In this document: piece by piece, positions 1 to 6,664 of the stretch
How positions within the stretch are numbered: the first letter of the stretch is position 1
How the letters are laid out: each line of letters starts with the position of its first letter
From: Candidatus Aegiribacteria sp.
Lineage (GTDB): Bacteria > Fermentibacterota > Fermentibacteria > Fermentibacterales > Fermentibacteraceae
Direction: 5' to 3'
Assembly: GCA_021107345.1 (NCBI GenBank)
Contig: JAIOSX010000341.1
Span: 1-6,885, forward strand
Length of the DNA: 6,885 nucleotides
Notes under the pieces: generated by a model
The model's database searches: none
What the model was told of the DNA's origin: nothing
What the model saw: the letters and a program-made list of their open reading frames with translations, nothing else
Program-made: the position numbers and the translations under genes

Positions 1-1188
1 ATAGCGAAAATCAACACCAACATTACTGAAATAATTCAGATAGTAGATATTTCTGTAGCTCCTCATAAGAGCTGATCGCTGGAACATATCACCGGGATAT
101 ACTGTTAACTGCCTTCTGATAATATTCTCAAGTGTTCTGTTGTTCCCGGTGATCTCTATCCTGCGGACATGGGCTCTTTCACCCTCATTCACATTGTAGG
201 CAATATCAAGAGTGCTATCAGGATCACCGGCAGTTACAACCGGATCTATACCCGCATAGAAATATCCAAGTTCCTGAAACAGTTCGTACATTGTCATAAG
301 GGATGAGTTCAGCTTTTTCCTGCTGTATTCGTCTCCCGGTTTCATATCCATGACCGATAAAAGGATTGAATCCGAAAAGGCTTCGTTGCCTGAGAATGAA
401 ATGTCACCGAAAGTGTAGTATTCTCCCTCAAGAAGAGTGATGTCGAATCTCAGGTGGCGTCCGTCTTCGAGCATTGACTGTTCAACACTAAGAATCATGG
501 CTTCGGGATATCCATGATCCTGGTAAAACACGATTACCGAATCAAGGCTGGCTTCAAATTCACTTTTTCTGTACCTTCCTGAGCGCCAGAAGGAATCCTG
601 CCTTGTATCCATCTGTCCGCGGAGTTTATCATCGTTAAATGCTGTATTTCCGGAAAAGTCAATTTCCCCGACCCTGATATTCGGGCCCTCTTCGCATTCA
701 AACAGCAATACACTCCTGTTGTTACTGTCCGGATCAAGCCATATGGGAGTAACCAATGCCTCGTGTCTGTGATCTTCAGCGTAAAAATGCAGCACTACCG
801 CACGGGCATCCTCAACCTGTCCCGGTGAGACGGTCTGACCCGGGAAAAACGACAGGGAATCAAGGACATCATCCTCATCAAGACATCCCGGATTACTGAA
901 TTCAATTCTGCTGAGCAGTCTGTTCTCGTTCACGACTATAAGAAGGTCAGCCACTCCTCCGGCTGTGTCAGCCTGTATTTCGATGTTACTGAAATATCCG
1001 AGTCCGAAAAGGTCCCTGGTTCCCCTGCTGACATCACCAGGATTATATAAATCCCCTGTTTCCAGCCCGAAAACCATTGTGATAAGGTCACTGCTTACAA
1101 AGGTATTGCCAATCACTTCCACCGAACCGACCTCAAGTGCCAGTGACGCTGATATCATAATTGTTAGTAATGCTGTACTTAATCTCAA
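1..1188 (-). CDS. bamA: BamA-type outer-membrane assembly factor, N-terminal POTRA part (3' end beyond window)
   Basis: BamA/Omp85 is the outer-membrane barrel that folds other beta-barrel proteins into the outer membrane; its periplasmic POTRA repeats receive the substrates. The frame is open from 1188 to base 1 (396 codons) and has no stop, so the barrel is outside the window. Residues 1-17 form a signal peptide: an Arg at position 2, a hydrophobic stretch LSTALLTIMI, then SASLA before LEV, giving a good signal peptidase I site after Ala17. POTRA-like repeats follow at about 20-90 (VEVIGNTF), 91-170 (IEFSNPGC), 171-258 (IDFSGNTAF), 259-337 (ISFSGNEAF) and 338 onward (IEITGNN, cut off). Each opens with the I/V-x-F/I-x-G-N strand and has a late GYF/GYP-type turn. 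Five repeats match the classical BamA layout. TTG at 1188 is chosen because the internal ATG at 1158 would remove the signal peptide, and because TTG has a Shine-Dalgarno sequence at 1197-1202. It overlaps the clpC stop as TTGA. A TamA-type paralogue is less likely, as it usually has three POTRAs. Confidence 0.9.
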   Translation of the reverse strand, partial: MRLSTALLTIMISASLALEVGSVEVIGNTFVSSDLITMVFGLETGDLYNPGDVSRGTRDLFGLGYFSNIEIQADTAGGVADLLIVVNENRLLSRIEFSNPGCLDEDDVLDSLSFFPGQTVSPGQVEDARAVVLHFYAEDHRHEALVTPIWLDPDSNNRSVLLFECEEGPNIRVGEIDFSGNTAFNDDKLRGQMDTRQDSFWRSGRYRKSEFEASLDSVIVFYQDHGYPEAMILSVEQSMLEDGRHLRFDITLLEGEYYTFGDISFSGNEAFSDSILLSVMDMKPGDEYSRKKLNSSLMTMYELFQELGYFYAGIDPVVTAGDPDSTLDIAYNVNEGERAHVRRIEITGNNRTLENIIRRQLTVYPGDMFQRSALMRSYRNIYYLNYFSNVGVDFRY

Positions 1189-3659
1189 TTCTCAACTCTT
1201 CCTTGTATTGTGTTCAATCCTATTTCTTCTTCACTGTTTTCCCTGGGAACTTTAAAAACGATACAGTTGGTTTCCCTGACTGCCAGAATAGTATCACCGG
1301 ATGAGAATTCACTCCTCAGTATTGCATCAGTAAGCGGATCCTCAAGCAGCCTCCTTATCGTTTTTCTTATATGCCGTGCTCCGGCTTCCGGATCGTAACC
1401 GGCTTCTGTTATGAGTGTTATGGCTTCAGGTGAGAGAATAAGGGAAATACCGAGTTCAGACAGTCGCTGTTCCACATCCTCCATCTGAAGGGAGACTATC
1501 TTCTCCATGTCACAGAATTCAAGAGGGTTGAATATTACGATCTCATCCAGTCTGTTAAGAAACTCGGGGTTGAAATGGTTTTTCACGGCATCCATCACCA
1601 GTCCGTCAATACGTTCCGTTTCGGCTTCCTTCTCGTCCGTTCCGAACCCGAGTTTTCCGCCGTTCAGAAGGTTTCTGGAGGCGATGTTGCTGGTCATTAT
1701 CAGAATAGTGTTAGTAAAATCTATCTCCCTGCCGTAGTTATCGGTCATTCTGCCGTAATCCATTACCTGCAGCAGCATGTTGTAGAGATCAGTGTGAGCC
1801 TTTTCAATTTCATCCAGAAGTACGACGGAATAGGGTCTTCTTCGAACTTTTTCCGTCAACTGTCCACCCTCATCGTATCCTATGTACCCGGGAGGCGCAC
1901 CTATCAGCCTTGATCCGGCGAAACTCTGCTGGAATTCCGACATGTCTATCCTGATAAGAGCAGACGGATCTCCGAATACCATTTCAGCAAGTATCCTTGC
2001 TGTCTCCGTTTTTCCGACTCCCGAAGGGCCGAGGAATAGGAATGTTCCAACCGGCTTGTTCACATCCCGCAGCCCTACGCGGCTCCGTCTGATGGCGCTG
2101 GTTATGTTGACTATCGCTTCCTTCTGCCCCACTATTCTGGCCTCAAGCCTGTCTTCAAGATCCAGAAGCCCGGCAGTTTCACTCTTTCCCACCCTGCTAA
2201 CCGGAATGCCGGTCATATCCGCGACAACCTCGGCTACCTGCTGCTCTGAAACAGGAGAAATATGAAGGCCGGCCAGCCAGCTTGAACGTTCTTCAGCGAG
2301 TTCCTTCTCGCGATTCTCTATTTCTTCCCGAAGTCTAAGGGTACTTTCGAAATCCTCGTTCTGTGATGCTTCCTTTGATCTGACCCTGAGTTCCGTCAGA
2401 TCATTCATCATCTCCTTTATATGATCGGGTAGAATGCTATGCGTTACTCTGTTCTTCGCCCCCGCTTCATCCAGGACATCGATAGCCTTATCCGGAAGGA
2501 ATCTTCCACTGATATATCTCGCGGCCAGTTTTGCCGCAGCCTGCACAGATTCATCGGTATATACAGTTCCATGGTGTTCTTCGTACCTGTGCCTGAGGCC
2601 TTCCAGAATCTCTATCGTCTCACTGACTCCGGGAGGATCGACAGGGACAGGCTGGAATCTTCTCTCCAGCGCTCCATCCTTTTCAATACGTTTCCTGTAT
2701 TCATCAAGTGTGGTGGCTCCGATGCACCTCAATTCACCCCTTGCAAGGGCTGGTTTAAGCAGATTGGCAGCATCCATGGCGCCCTCGGCCGCACCGGCTC
2801 CTACAAGTACATGTGCTTCATCTATAAAAAGGATGATATCGCCTGATTCGGAAATCTCGTTCAGGAGCTTCTTCAATCTCTGTTCGAACTGCCCTCTGTA
2901 TTTCGTTCCCGCAACCACGGCGGCCATGTCGAGAGCAAGTATCCGTTTTCCAGCCAGGATATTTGGTGTTTTACCCTGCGCTATAAGCCCCGCCAAACCT
3001 TCCACAATCGCCGTTTTTCCGACACCCGGTTCACCGATAAGAATAGGGTTGGATTTTTTCCTTCTACAGAGTACCTGTATCACTCTGTTGATCTGCTTTT
3101 CCCTTCCGATTACCGGATCAAGTTTTCCCTCCCTGGCCATTTTTGTCAGGTCTCTGCAGAAATAGTCTATTCCCGGTATTTCCTGTACATTCTTCTGTCT
3201 CTCACTACCGCCTGATTCAATATGAGGTGGAAGCTCTGCGGCTGCTTCTTCAGCAGTCTTCAGAAATACGCCCTTTTCCCTTAAAATGCTGGACGCCTGA
3301 CAGTTTCCCACGGACAGAAGACCAAGAAGAATGTGATGAGTACCGGTTTCAGTCGCCCCGCTGCTTACAGCTCTCCTGCTGGCTTCACGCCTCACCAGAC
3401 GGGCTTTGGTGGTCCAGCCGACCTCCCTGAGGTTTATTTCGTTTGCCACAGGCCTTCGCATCAGGTTTTCAAGCCTTGTTCTAAGTACACCGATTCTCAC
3501 TCCAAGCTCGTGAAGAATAATCAGAGCTGCAGAACCCTTTACAGCGATAAGACCGAAGAGAATGTGTTCGGAGGCTACTTTGCTCTGCCCCGACCTTTCA
3601 GCTTCATTAACAGCAATCTCAAGAGCAGCCCGCGCTTTCTCTGTCAGTTTTTCCGGCAC
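1185..3659 (-). CDS. clpC: ClpC-type AAA+ unfoldase, ATPase partner of ClpP
   Basis: This 824-residue cytoplasmic Hsp100 ATPase would unfold proteins and feed them to the ClpP peptidase. Clp-N repeats lie at about 1-145 (EHILFGL at 31-37, HHILLGL at 108-114). The first AAA+ domain has Walker A GEPGVGKT (209-216), a pore loop with KYRG (253-256), Walker B IILFIDEAH (275-283), sensor GATT (314-317) and ERRF (332-335). A short middle domain at about 410-465 carries a UVR-like EDFESTLRLREEI segment, which separates ClpC from ClpB (long middle domain) and ClpA (none). The second AAA+ domain has Walker A GPSGVGKT (544-551), pore loop GYIGY (591-595), Walker B VVLLDEIEKAH (612-622), MTSN (655-658), Arg703 and sensor-2 GAR (760-762). 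LGF at 670-672 sits where ClpC/ClpX/ClpA carry the ClpP-docking tripeptide. Length is normal for ClpC. The start is GTG with a strong AAGGAG site 5 bases ahead. No ClpP or McsA/McsB gene is in the window. In comparable clusters bamA usually follows lolD directly, so clpC looks inserted. Confidence 0.95.
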   Translation of the reverse strand: MPEKLTEKARAALEIAVNEAERSGQSKVASEHILFGLIAVKGSAALIILHELGVRIGVLRTRLENLMRRPVANEINLREVGWTTKARLVRREASRRAVSSGATETGTHHILLGLLSVGNCQASSILREKGVFLKTAEEAAAELPPHIESGGSERQKNVQEIPGIDYFCRDLTKMAREGKLDPVIGREKQINRVIQVLCRRKKSNPILIGEPGVGKTAIVEGLAGLIAQGKTPNILAGKRILALDMAAVVAGTKYRGQFEQRLKKLLNEISESGDIILFIDEAHVLVGAGAAEGAMDAANLLKPALARGELRCIGATTLDEYRKRIEKDGALERRFQPVPVDPPGVSETIEILEGLRHRYEEHHGTVYTDESVQAAAKLAARYISGRFLPDKAIDVLDEAGAKNRVTHSILPDHIKEMMNDLTELRVRSKEASQNEDFESTLRLREEIENREKELAEERSSWLAGLHISPVSEQQVAEVVADMTGIPVSRVGKSETAGLLDLEDRLEARIVGQKEAIVNITSAIRRSRVGLRDVNKPVGTFLFLGPSGVGKTETARILAEMVFGDPSALIRIDMSEFQQSFAGSRLIGAPPGYIGYDEGGQLTEKVRRRPYSVVLLDEIEKAHTDLYNMLLQVMDYGRMTDNYGREIDFTNTILIMTSNIASRNLLNGGKLGFGTDEKEAETERIDGLVMDAVKNHFNPEFLNRLDEIVIFNPLEFCDMEKIVSLQMEDVEQRLSELGISLILSPEAITLITEAGYDPEAGARHIRKTIRRLLEDPLTDAILRSEFSSGDTILAVRETNCIVFKVPRENSEEEIGLNTIQGRVEN
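1197..1202 (-). promoter_or_regulatory. Ribosome binding site deciding the TTG start of bamA
   Basis: The minus strand reads GGAAGA here, 8 bases ahead of the TTG at 1188. It lies inside the last codons of clpC. It supports the TTG over the downstream ATG at 1158, whose upstream bases (ATTACTAACAATT) contain no purine-rich Shine-Dalgarno match. With the TTGA overlap, this arrangement fits re-initiation by ribosomes finishing clpC. Confidence 0.6.
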
Positions 3660-3664
3660 TTATT

Positions 3665-3670
3665 CTCCTT
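3665..3670 (-). promoter_or_regulatory. Strong ribosome binding site of clpC
   Basis: The minus strand reads AAGGAG, followed by the 5-base spacer AATAA and the GTG start codon at 3659-3657. It is the best Shine-Dalgarno match in the window. It fixes the unusual GTG start and suggests that clpC is translated independently of lolD, unlike the overlapped genes. Confidence 0.75.
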
Positions 3671-3689
3671 CATGCAAAACATTCCAAGC

Positions 3690-3710
3690 TTCGGGATGAT
3701 TCTATCCGAA
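3690..3710 (-). other. Small imperfect hairpin in the clpC leader
   Basis: On the minus strand TTCGGAT pairs with ATCCCGAA around the six-base loop AGAATC, giving a seven-pair stem with one bulged C. It lies about 20 bases before the clpC ribosome binding site. No T-run follows, so it is not a convincing intrinsic terminator. It could be a leader structure or chance. It does not match the CIRCE element (TTAGCACTC-N9-GAGTGCTAA) or a CtsR heptad repeat. Confidence 0.25.
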
Positions 3711-3731
3711 ATAGTGATCCTTTGTTCCTGA

Positions 3732-3760
3732 AAGATAATCCTGCGCAAGAAACTCTGCAA
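3732..3760 (-). promoter_or_regulatory. Weak candidate sigma-70-type promoter for clpC-bamA
   Basis: Directly after the lolD stop the minus strand has TTGCAG, 17 bases, then TATCTT. This is 3 of 6 and 4 of 6 matches to TTGACA and TATAAT with ideal spacing. It lies in the only intergenic gap of the window, where a separate promoter for clpC would be expected. Such matches arise often by chance, so this is a hypothesis only. Confidence 0.25.
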
Positions 3761-3763
3761 TCA

Positions 3764-4447
3764 CTAACAGAAGATACCATCATCCAGTGTGAGGCATCTG
3801 TGAGCTCTTCCGGCAAGTTCAATACTGTGGGTTGCAATTATGAAAGCCTGGTTTCTTCTTTCCGCCAGTTCGAACATAAGATCTTCCACGACTCTGCTGT
3901 TGGCTGAATCAAGATTTCCCGTCGGTTCGTCAGCCAGCACTACGGAAGGTGATAGTATCAATGCTCTGGCCACCGCAGCCCTCTGTCGTTCCCCTCCGGA
4001 AGATTCCGAGGGGAAGTGCTGTCCCCTGCCGGACAGGCCAACTTCCTTCAGGAGTTCCGATGCTGAATCAAGGGCATCCTTCCTTGAATTTCCAGCCAGC
4101 ATTGAAGGCATCGCCACGTTCTCCAGCAGTGTAAACTCATCCAGCAGGTGATGAAACTGAAATATAAACCCCAGTTCACTGTTCCTGACTCTTGCCCTTC
4201 TTCCTTCACTCACTGACCATACATTCATGGAGCCGACGGTTACGGTGCCTCTGTCAGGTGGATCAAGCACTCCGCAAACGTGCAGAAAAGTACTTTTACC
4301 CGAACCGCTCGGTCCAACTATTGATACGACTTCTCCCGCTGAGATCTCGATGCATGCACCCCTGATAATCGAAAGAAAAGTGGCACCGTTTCCGTATGAT
4401 TTCCATATATCAACTGCGGACAGAACGGGATTGGTGCTATCACTCAT
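3764..4447 (-). CDS. lolD: LolD-type ABC transporter ATP-binding protein for lipoprotein release
   Basis: This is the ATPase subunit of the LolCDE-type transporter, which uses ATP at the inner-membrane face to hand mature lipoproteins to the periplasmic carrier. The 227-residue length is typical of LolD. Visible motifs are Walker A GPSGSGKST (45-53), the Q-loop in FIFQFHHLLDEFTLLENV with Gln97, signature SSGGERQR (149-156), Walker B VVLADEPTGNLD (169-180) and the switch histidine THS (His207). The FQFHHLL-EFT-LENV stretch is the LolD-family hallmark and argues against a generic MacB or FtsE ATPase. The signature has Ser149 where Leu is almost universal (LSGGE). The ATG overlaps the end of the permease gene by 8 bases (ATGAGTGA), indicating coupled, roughly equal production of the two subunits. 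Only a weak purine stretch precedes the start. The gene ends in tandem stops, TAG TGA. Confidence 0.92.
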   Translation of the reverse strand: MSDSTNPVLSAVDIWKSYGNGATFLSIIRGACIEISAGEVVSIVGPSGSGKSTFLHVCGVLDPPDRGTVTVGSMNVWSVSEGRRARVRNSELGFIFQFHHLLDEFTLLENVAMPSMLAGNSRKDALDSASELLKEVGLSGRGQHFPSESSGGERQRAAVARALILSPSVVLADEPTGNLDSANSRVVEDLMFELAERRNQAFIIATHSIELAGRAHRCLTLDDGIFC

Positions 4448-5690
4448 ATCTTACCGCCTCTGACGGTGATATTTTTATGGCATGCAGAGTGGGGAATAGA
4501 GAGGCAATAAAACATGCCGCAACGGTTGCGAACCCTATACTCAGGATAAGCATCGGCTGTACTTTTCCTGGAAGCATATCAATCCAGTATACACTGCTTT
4601 CAAGCCTGATAGGGAAGAAACTGTTTATGACGATAATAACAAGCACAGCAACTACACTTCCCGCCAGTGCGCCACTCAGGCCAATAATGCCGCCCTGCAT
4701 CAATCCTGCAGATACTATCATGCCAGGAGATGCTCCCATTGATCTCAAAACCCCTGTGTCCCTCCTGTGTTCAATAGCTATCATGTTAAGAGCACTGAGA
4801 AGGTTCAGCAAAGCTACAACACCTATCAATGCCAGTACAATGGTCATTCCCGTCTTTTCCAGTCCAAGGGCCGCGAAAAGATTCCGGTGCGTTGAAATGA
4901 AAGCGTTGCAAACCATATACTCGCATTCTCCTGTAATATACGATTCTCTCAGAGTAGCGGATATGCTCAGAGCTTCCCCTAGCGGATCAGCTTCCTGCAC
5001 AAGTCCTACGCTAAGCGAGGTTGCCAAAATCGGATCTCTGAAGAGAAGGGAAGCGGTTGTCAGGTCTGTGATTATTATTGCTGAATTGTACTCATCAATT
5101 CCGAAATCTGTTACGGCACTTACAGAAACAGAAACAATCGTATCCACAAGCAACCTGCCCATAACTGAAAATTGAGTAGCATCAGTAGAAGCAAGCCTGA
5201 TGGTATCTCCAGCACAAACACCGAGTCTTTCTGAAAGCGCTACACCCAGGACAGCACCCTGTCCGGACATGTTCAGATCACTCAGTCTTTCTCCGGATAC
5301 CAGGAGGGGTTCAACATCCCAATCCACTCCCCTTATGCGTACTCCGGCGACGTCTCCGCTATTTCCTGCGGCAACTACCGTTTTCTCAAGCACAGGTGAT
5401 AAGGATGTAACATTCTCCGACATCGCAACCAGTCTTTCCGCAAAACGAATATCATCCGGTTCAAGCGGATAACCGCCTGGAATCCTTATCTCCATAGGAG
5501 GATGAATGGAGGACAGCTGTTTCAATATTGATTCCGAAAAGCCGTCCATGAAAGAATTCAGTATTACGAGTGCAGCGACTCCTATGGCGATTCCCGCAAT
5601 GGATAGAGAAGATACTGTCCTTACGAAACCCGAGTTGGACCTGCTGAATATCTGTCTCCAGGCAATACGGATAACAAGTGAGAGCTTCAC
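4440..5690 (-). CDS. LolC/LolE-family lipoprotein-releasing permease
   Basis: This inner-membrane permease would work with the downstream LolD ATPase to extract lipoproteins bound for the outer membrane. The 416 residues have the four-helix FtsX/MacB layout. A short cytoplasmic N-terminus (IAWRQIFSRS) leads to helix 1 at about 26-47. A large periplasmic domain spans about 48-278 and includes SPVLEKTVVA and VAGVRIRGVD, both typical of LolC/E. Helices follow at about 280-305, 325-357 and 377-401. The cytoplasmic coupling segment IEHRRDTGVLRSMGAS (306-321) and the C-terminal PSEAVRYE are family signatures. Only one permease gene is present, so the transporter may be a homodimer, as in LolF-type systems; LolC and LolE cannot be told apart here and I give no symbol. 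The start is GTG, overlapping the lysS stop as GTGA. Three cysteines (159, 256, 261) fall in the predicted periplasmic domain. Confidence 0.9.
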   Translation of the reverse strand: MKLSLVIRIAWRQIFSRSNSGFVRTVSSLSIAGIAIGVAALVILNSFMDGFSESILKQLSSIHPPMEIRIPGGYPLEPDDIRFAERLVAMSENVTSLSPVLEKTVVAAGNSGDVAGVRIRGVDWDVEPLLVSGERLSDLNMSGQGAVLGVALSERLGVCAGDTIRLASTDATQFSVMGRLLVDTIVSVSVSAVTDFGIDEYNSAIIITDLTTASLLFRDPILATSLSVGLVQEADPLGEALSISATLRESYITGECEYMVCNAFISTHRNLFAALGLEKTGMTIVLALIGVVALLNLLSALNMIAIEHRRDTGVLRSMGASPGMIVSAGLMQGGIIGLSGALAGSVVAVLVIIVINSFFPIRLESSVYWIDMLPGKVQPMLILSIGFATVAACFIASLFPTLHAIKISPSEAVRYE

Positions 5691-6664
5691 TGTTCGTTTC
5701 TTCTTAAATGCGGGAAGAGAATGGTATCCCTTATTTTTCCCGTATCCGTCAGTATCATCACAAGGCGGTCAACGCCTATACCCATTCCACCTGTCGGAGG
5801 TATGCCGGTTTCCAGAGCGTACAGAAATTCCTCATCAAGTTCACCCCTGCGGTGCAAGCTGGCTTCAGCCTGTCTGATCAGAATCCTCCTCTGAAACATA
5901 GGGTTGTTCTGTTCGCTGAAAGCGTTGGCAAGTTCAAGTCCTGCAAGAAATACTTCGAACCTCTCGGTCACACCAGGGCTGTTCTTCTTTTGCTTTGCAA
6001 GTGGAGAAAGCTCTTCAGGATAGTCGATCACGAAGGTCAGCTGCTGGATCCTGTGGGCAACGTAATGATCGAAAAGTTTATCAAGCATCGTCATACGGTC
6101 ATTCGCCTGAGTGACAATACCCTTTTCATCCATAAGCTTACTGAGATCCGCAGACTCCCAGGAGAAAAGATCCTCACCACTCGCATCCCGAAGGGAATCC
6201 ATAAAATCAATCCTCCTGAATGGAGGAGTCAGATCGAACTCGGTTCCCTGGTACATAATACTGTCACTGTGACCGGCAGCTTCGGCTGCTGCGCAGATCA
6301 TATCCTCGAATCTGTTCATCATTGCATTGTAATCCGCATACGCTTCGTACAGTTCAAGCTGGGTAAACTCGGGGCTGTGTGTCCTGTCCACTCCCTCATT
6401 CCTGAAATCCTTTCCCAGCTCGTATACTCTGTCTATCCCTCCGGCTATAAGGCGTTTGAGGTATAGCTCAGTGGCTATTCTGAGATAAAACTGCTGGTTC
6501 ATACTACCGTACCTGGTTTCAAAAGGCTCTGCCGCAGCACCTCCGTATAATGGCTGAAGCACAGGTGTTTCAACCTCCAGAAATGCATTTGAATCAAGGT
6601 ATGACCTCAAAGAGGATATGATTCGGCTTCGTTTTACGAATCTGTCATGTGAATCCGGATACAC
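5687..6664 (-). CDS. lysS: Lysyl-tRNA synthetase, class II, catalytic part; 5' end lost at fold-back
   Basis: LysRS charges tRNA-Lys with lysine using ATP in the cytoplasm. Counting from the GTG at 6664, the class II motifs are all present: motif 1 FLEVETP (28-34), motif 2 with FRNEG (87-91) in the LysRS context SPEFTQLELYEAYADY (97-112), and motif 3 GGMGIGVDR (292-300). LysRS-specific GGAAAEPF (41-48), YLRIATELYLKRL (60-72) and SPLAK (220-224) separate it from aspartyl- and asparaginyl-tRNA synthetases. Bacterial LysRS is close to 500 residues, so an N-terminal OB-fold anticodon-binding domain of about 170 residues is missing. The GTG at 6664 lies in the reflected arm of the palindrome centred at 6656/6657 and is not a credible start; genuine coding sequence ends at about 6656-6660. 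One family position differs: the usual ELND-type stretch before the last motif reads SEQNNP (250-255). The stop overlaps the permease start as GTGA. Confidence 0.92.
   Translation of the reverse strand: MYPDSHDRFVKRSRIISSLRSYLDSNAFLEVETPVLQPLYGGAAAEPFETRYGSMNQQFYLRIATELYLKRLIAGGIDRVYELGKDFRNEGVDRTHSPEFTQLELYEAYADYNAMMNRFEDMICAAAEAAGHSDSIMYQGTEFDLTPPFRRIDFMDSLRDASGEDLFSWESADLSKLMDEKGIVTQANDRMTMLDKLFDHYVAHRIQQLTFVIDYPEELSPLAKQKKNSPGVTERFEVFLAGLELANAFSEQNNPMFQRRILIRQAEASLHRRGELDEEFLYALETGIPPTGGMGIGVDRLVMILTDTGKIRDTILFPHLRRNEQ

Noticed and set aside
534..737. Small minus-strand open frame of 67 codons within bamA
   Set aside because: It lies in a different frame from the continuous bamA coding sequence, which is open across the whole stretch with POTRA motifs.
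1..1158. bamA starting at the ATG at 1158
   Set aside because: This would leave only seven residues (MISASLA) of the hydrophobic segment and no charged N-region, so no signal peptide, and it has no Shine-Dalgarno sequence. The TTG at 1188 gives both.
2434..3165. Long plus-strand open frame of 243 codons inside clpC
   Set aside because: It is antisense to a highly conserved AAA+ gene, has a low-complexity Ser/Pro/Ala-rich translation with no recognisable domain, and is explained by the codon use of clpC on the other strand.
1185..3659. ClpB disaggregase or ClpA rather than ClpC
   Set aside because: ClpB has a long coiled-coil middle domain and lacks the ClpP-docking loop; ClpA lacks the UVR-like middle segment. 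This protein has the short UVR-like middle domain and an LGF loop.
3660..3763. CIRCE or CtsR operator or intrinsic terminator between lolD and clpC
   Set aside because: No TTAGCACTC/GAGTGCTAA pair or GGTCAAA heptads are present, and the one hairpin has no following T-run.
4396..5175. Plus-strand open frame of 259 codons opposite lolD and the permease
   Set aside because: It is the mirror of the minus-strand permease frame, crosses a gene boundary and has no family signature or ribosome binding site that I can see.
5708..6466. Plus-strand open frame of 252 codons opposite lysS
   Set aside because: The minus-strand frame carries all class II synthetase motifs; this one has none and is a shadow.
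5687..6664. A complete 325-residue EpmA/GenX-type truncated LysRS paralogue
   Set aside because: The length matches EpmA by coincidence only. The start codon lies in the reflected palindrome arm, the family features (GGAAAEPF, YLRIATELYLKRL, SPLAK) are those of true LysRS, and the reading frame is cut exactly where the fold-back begins.
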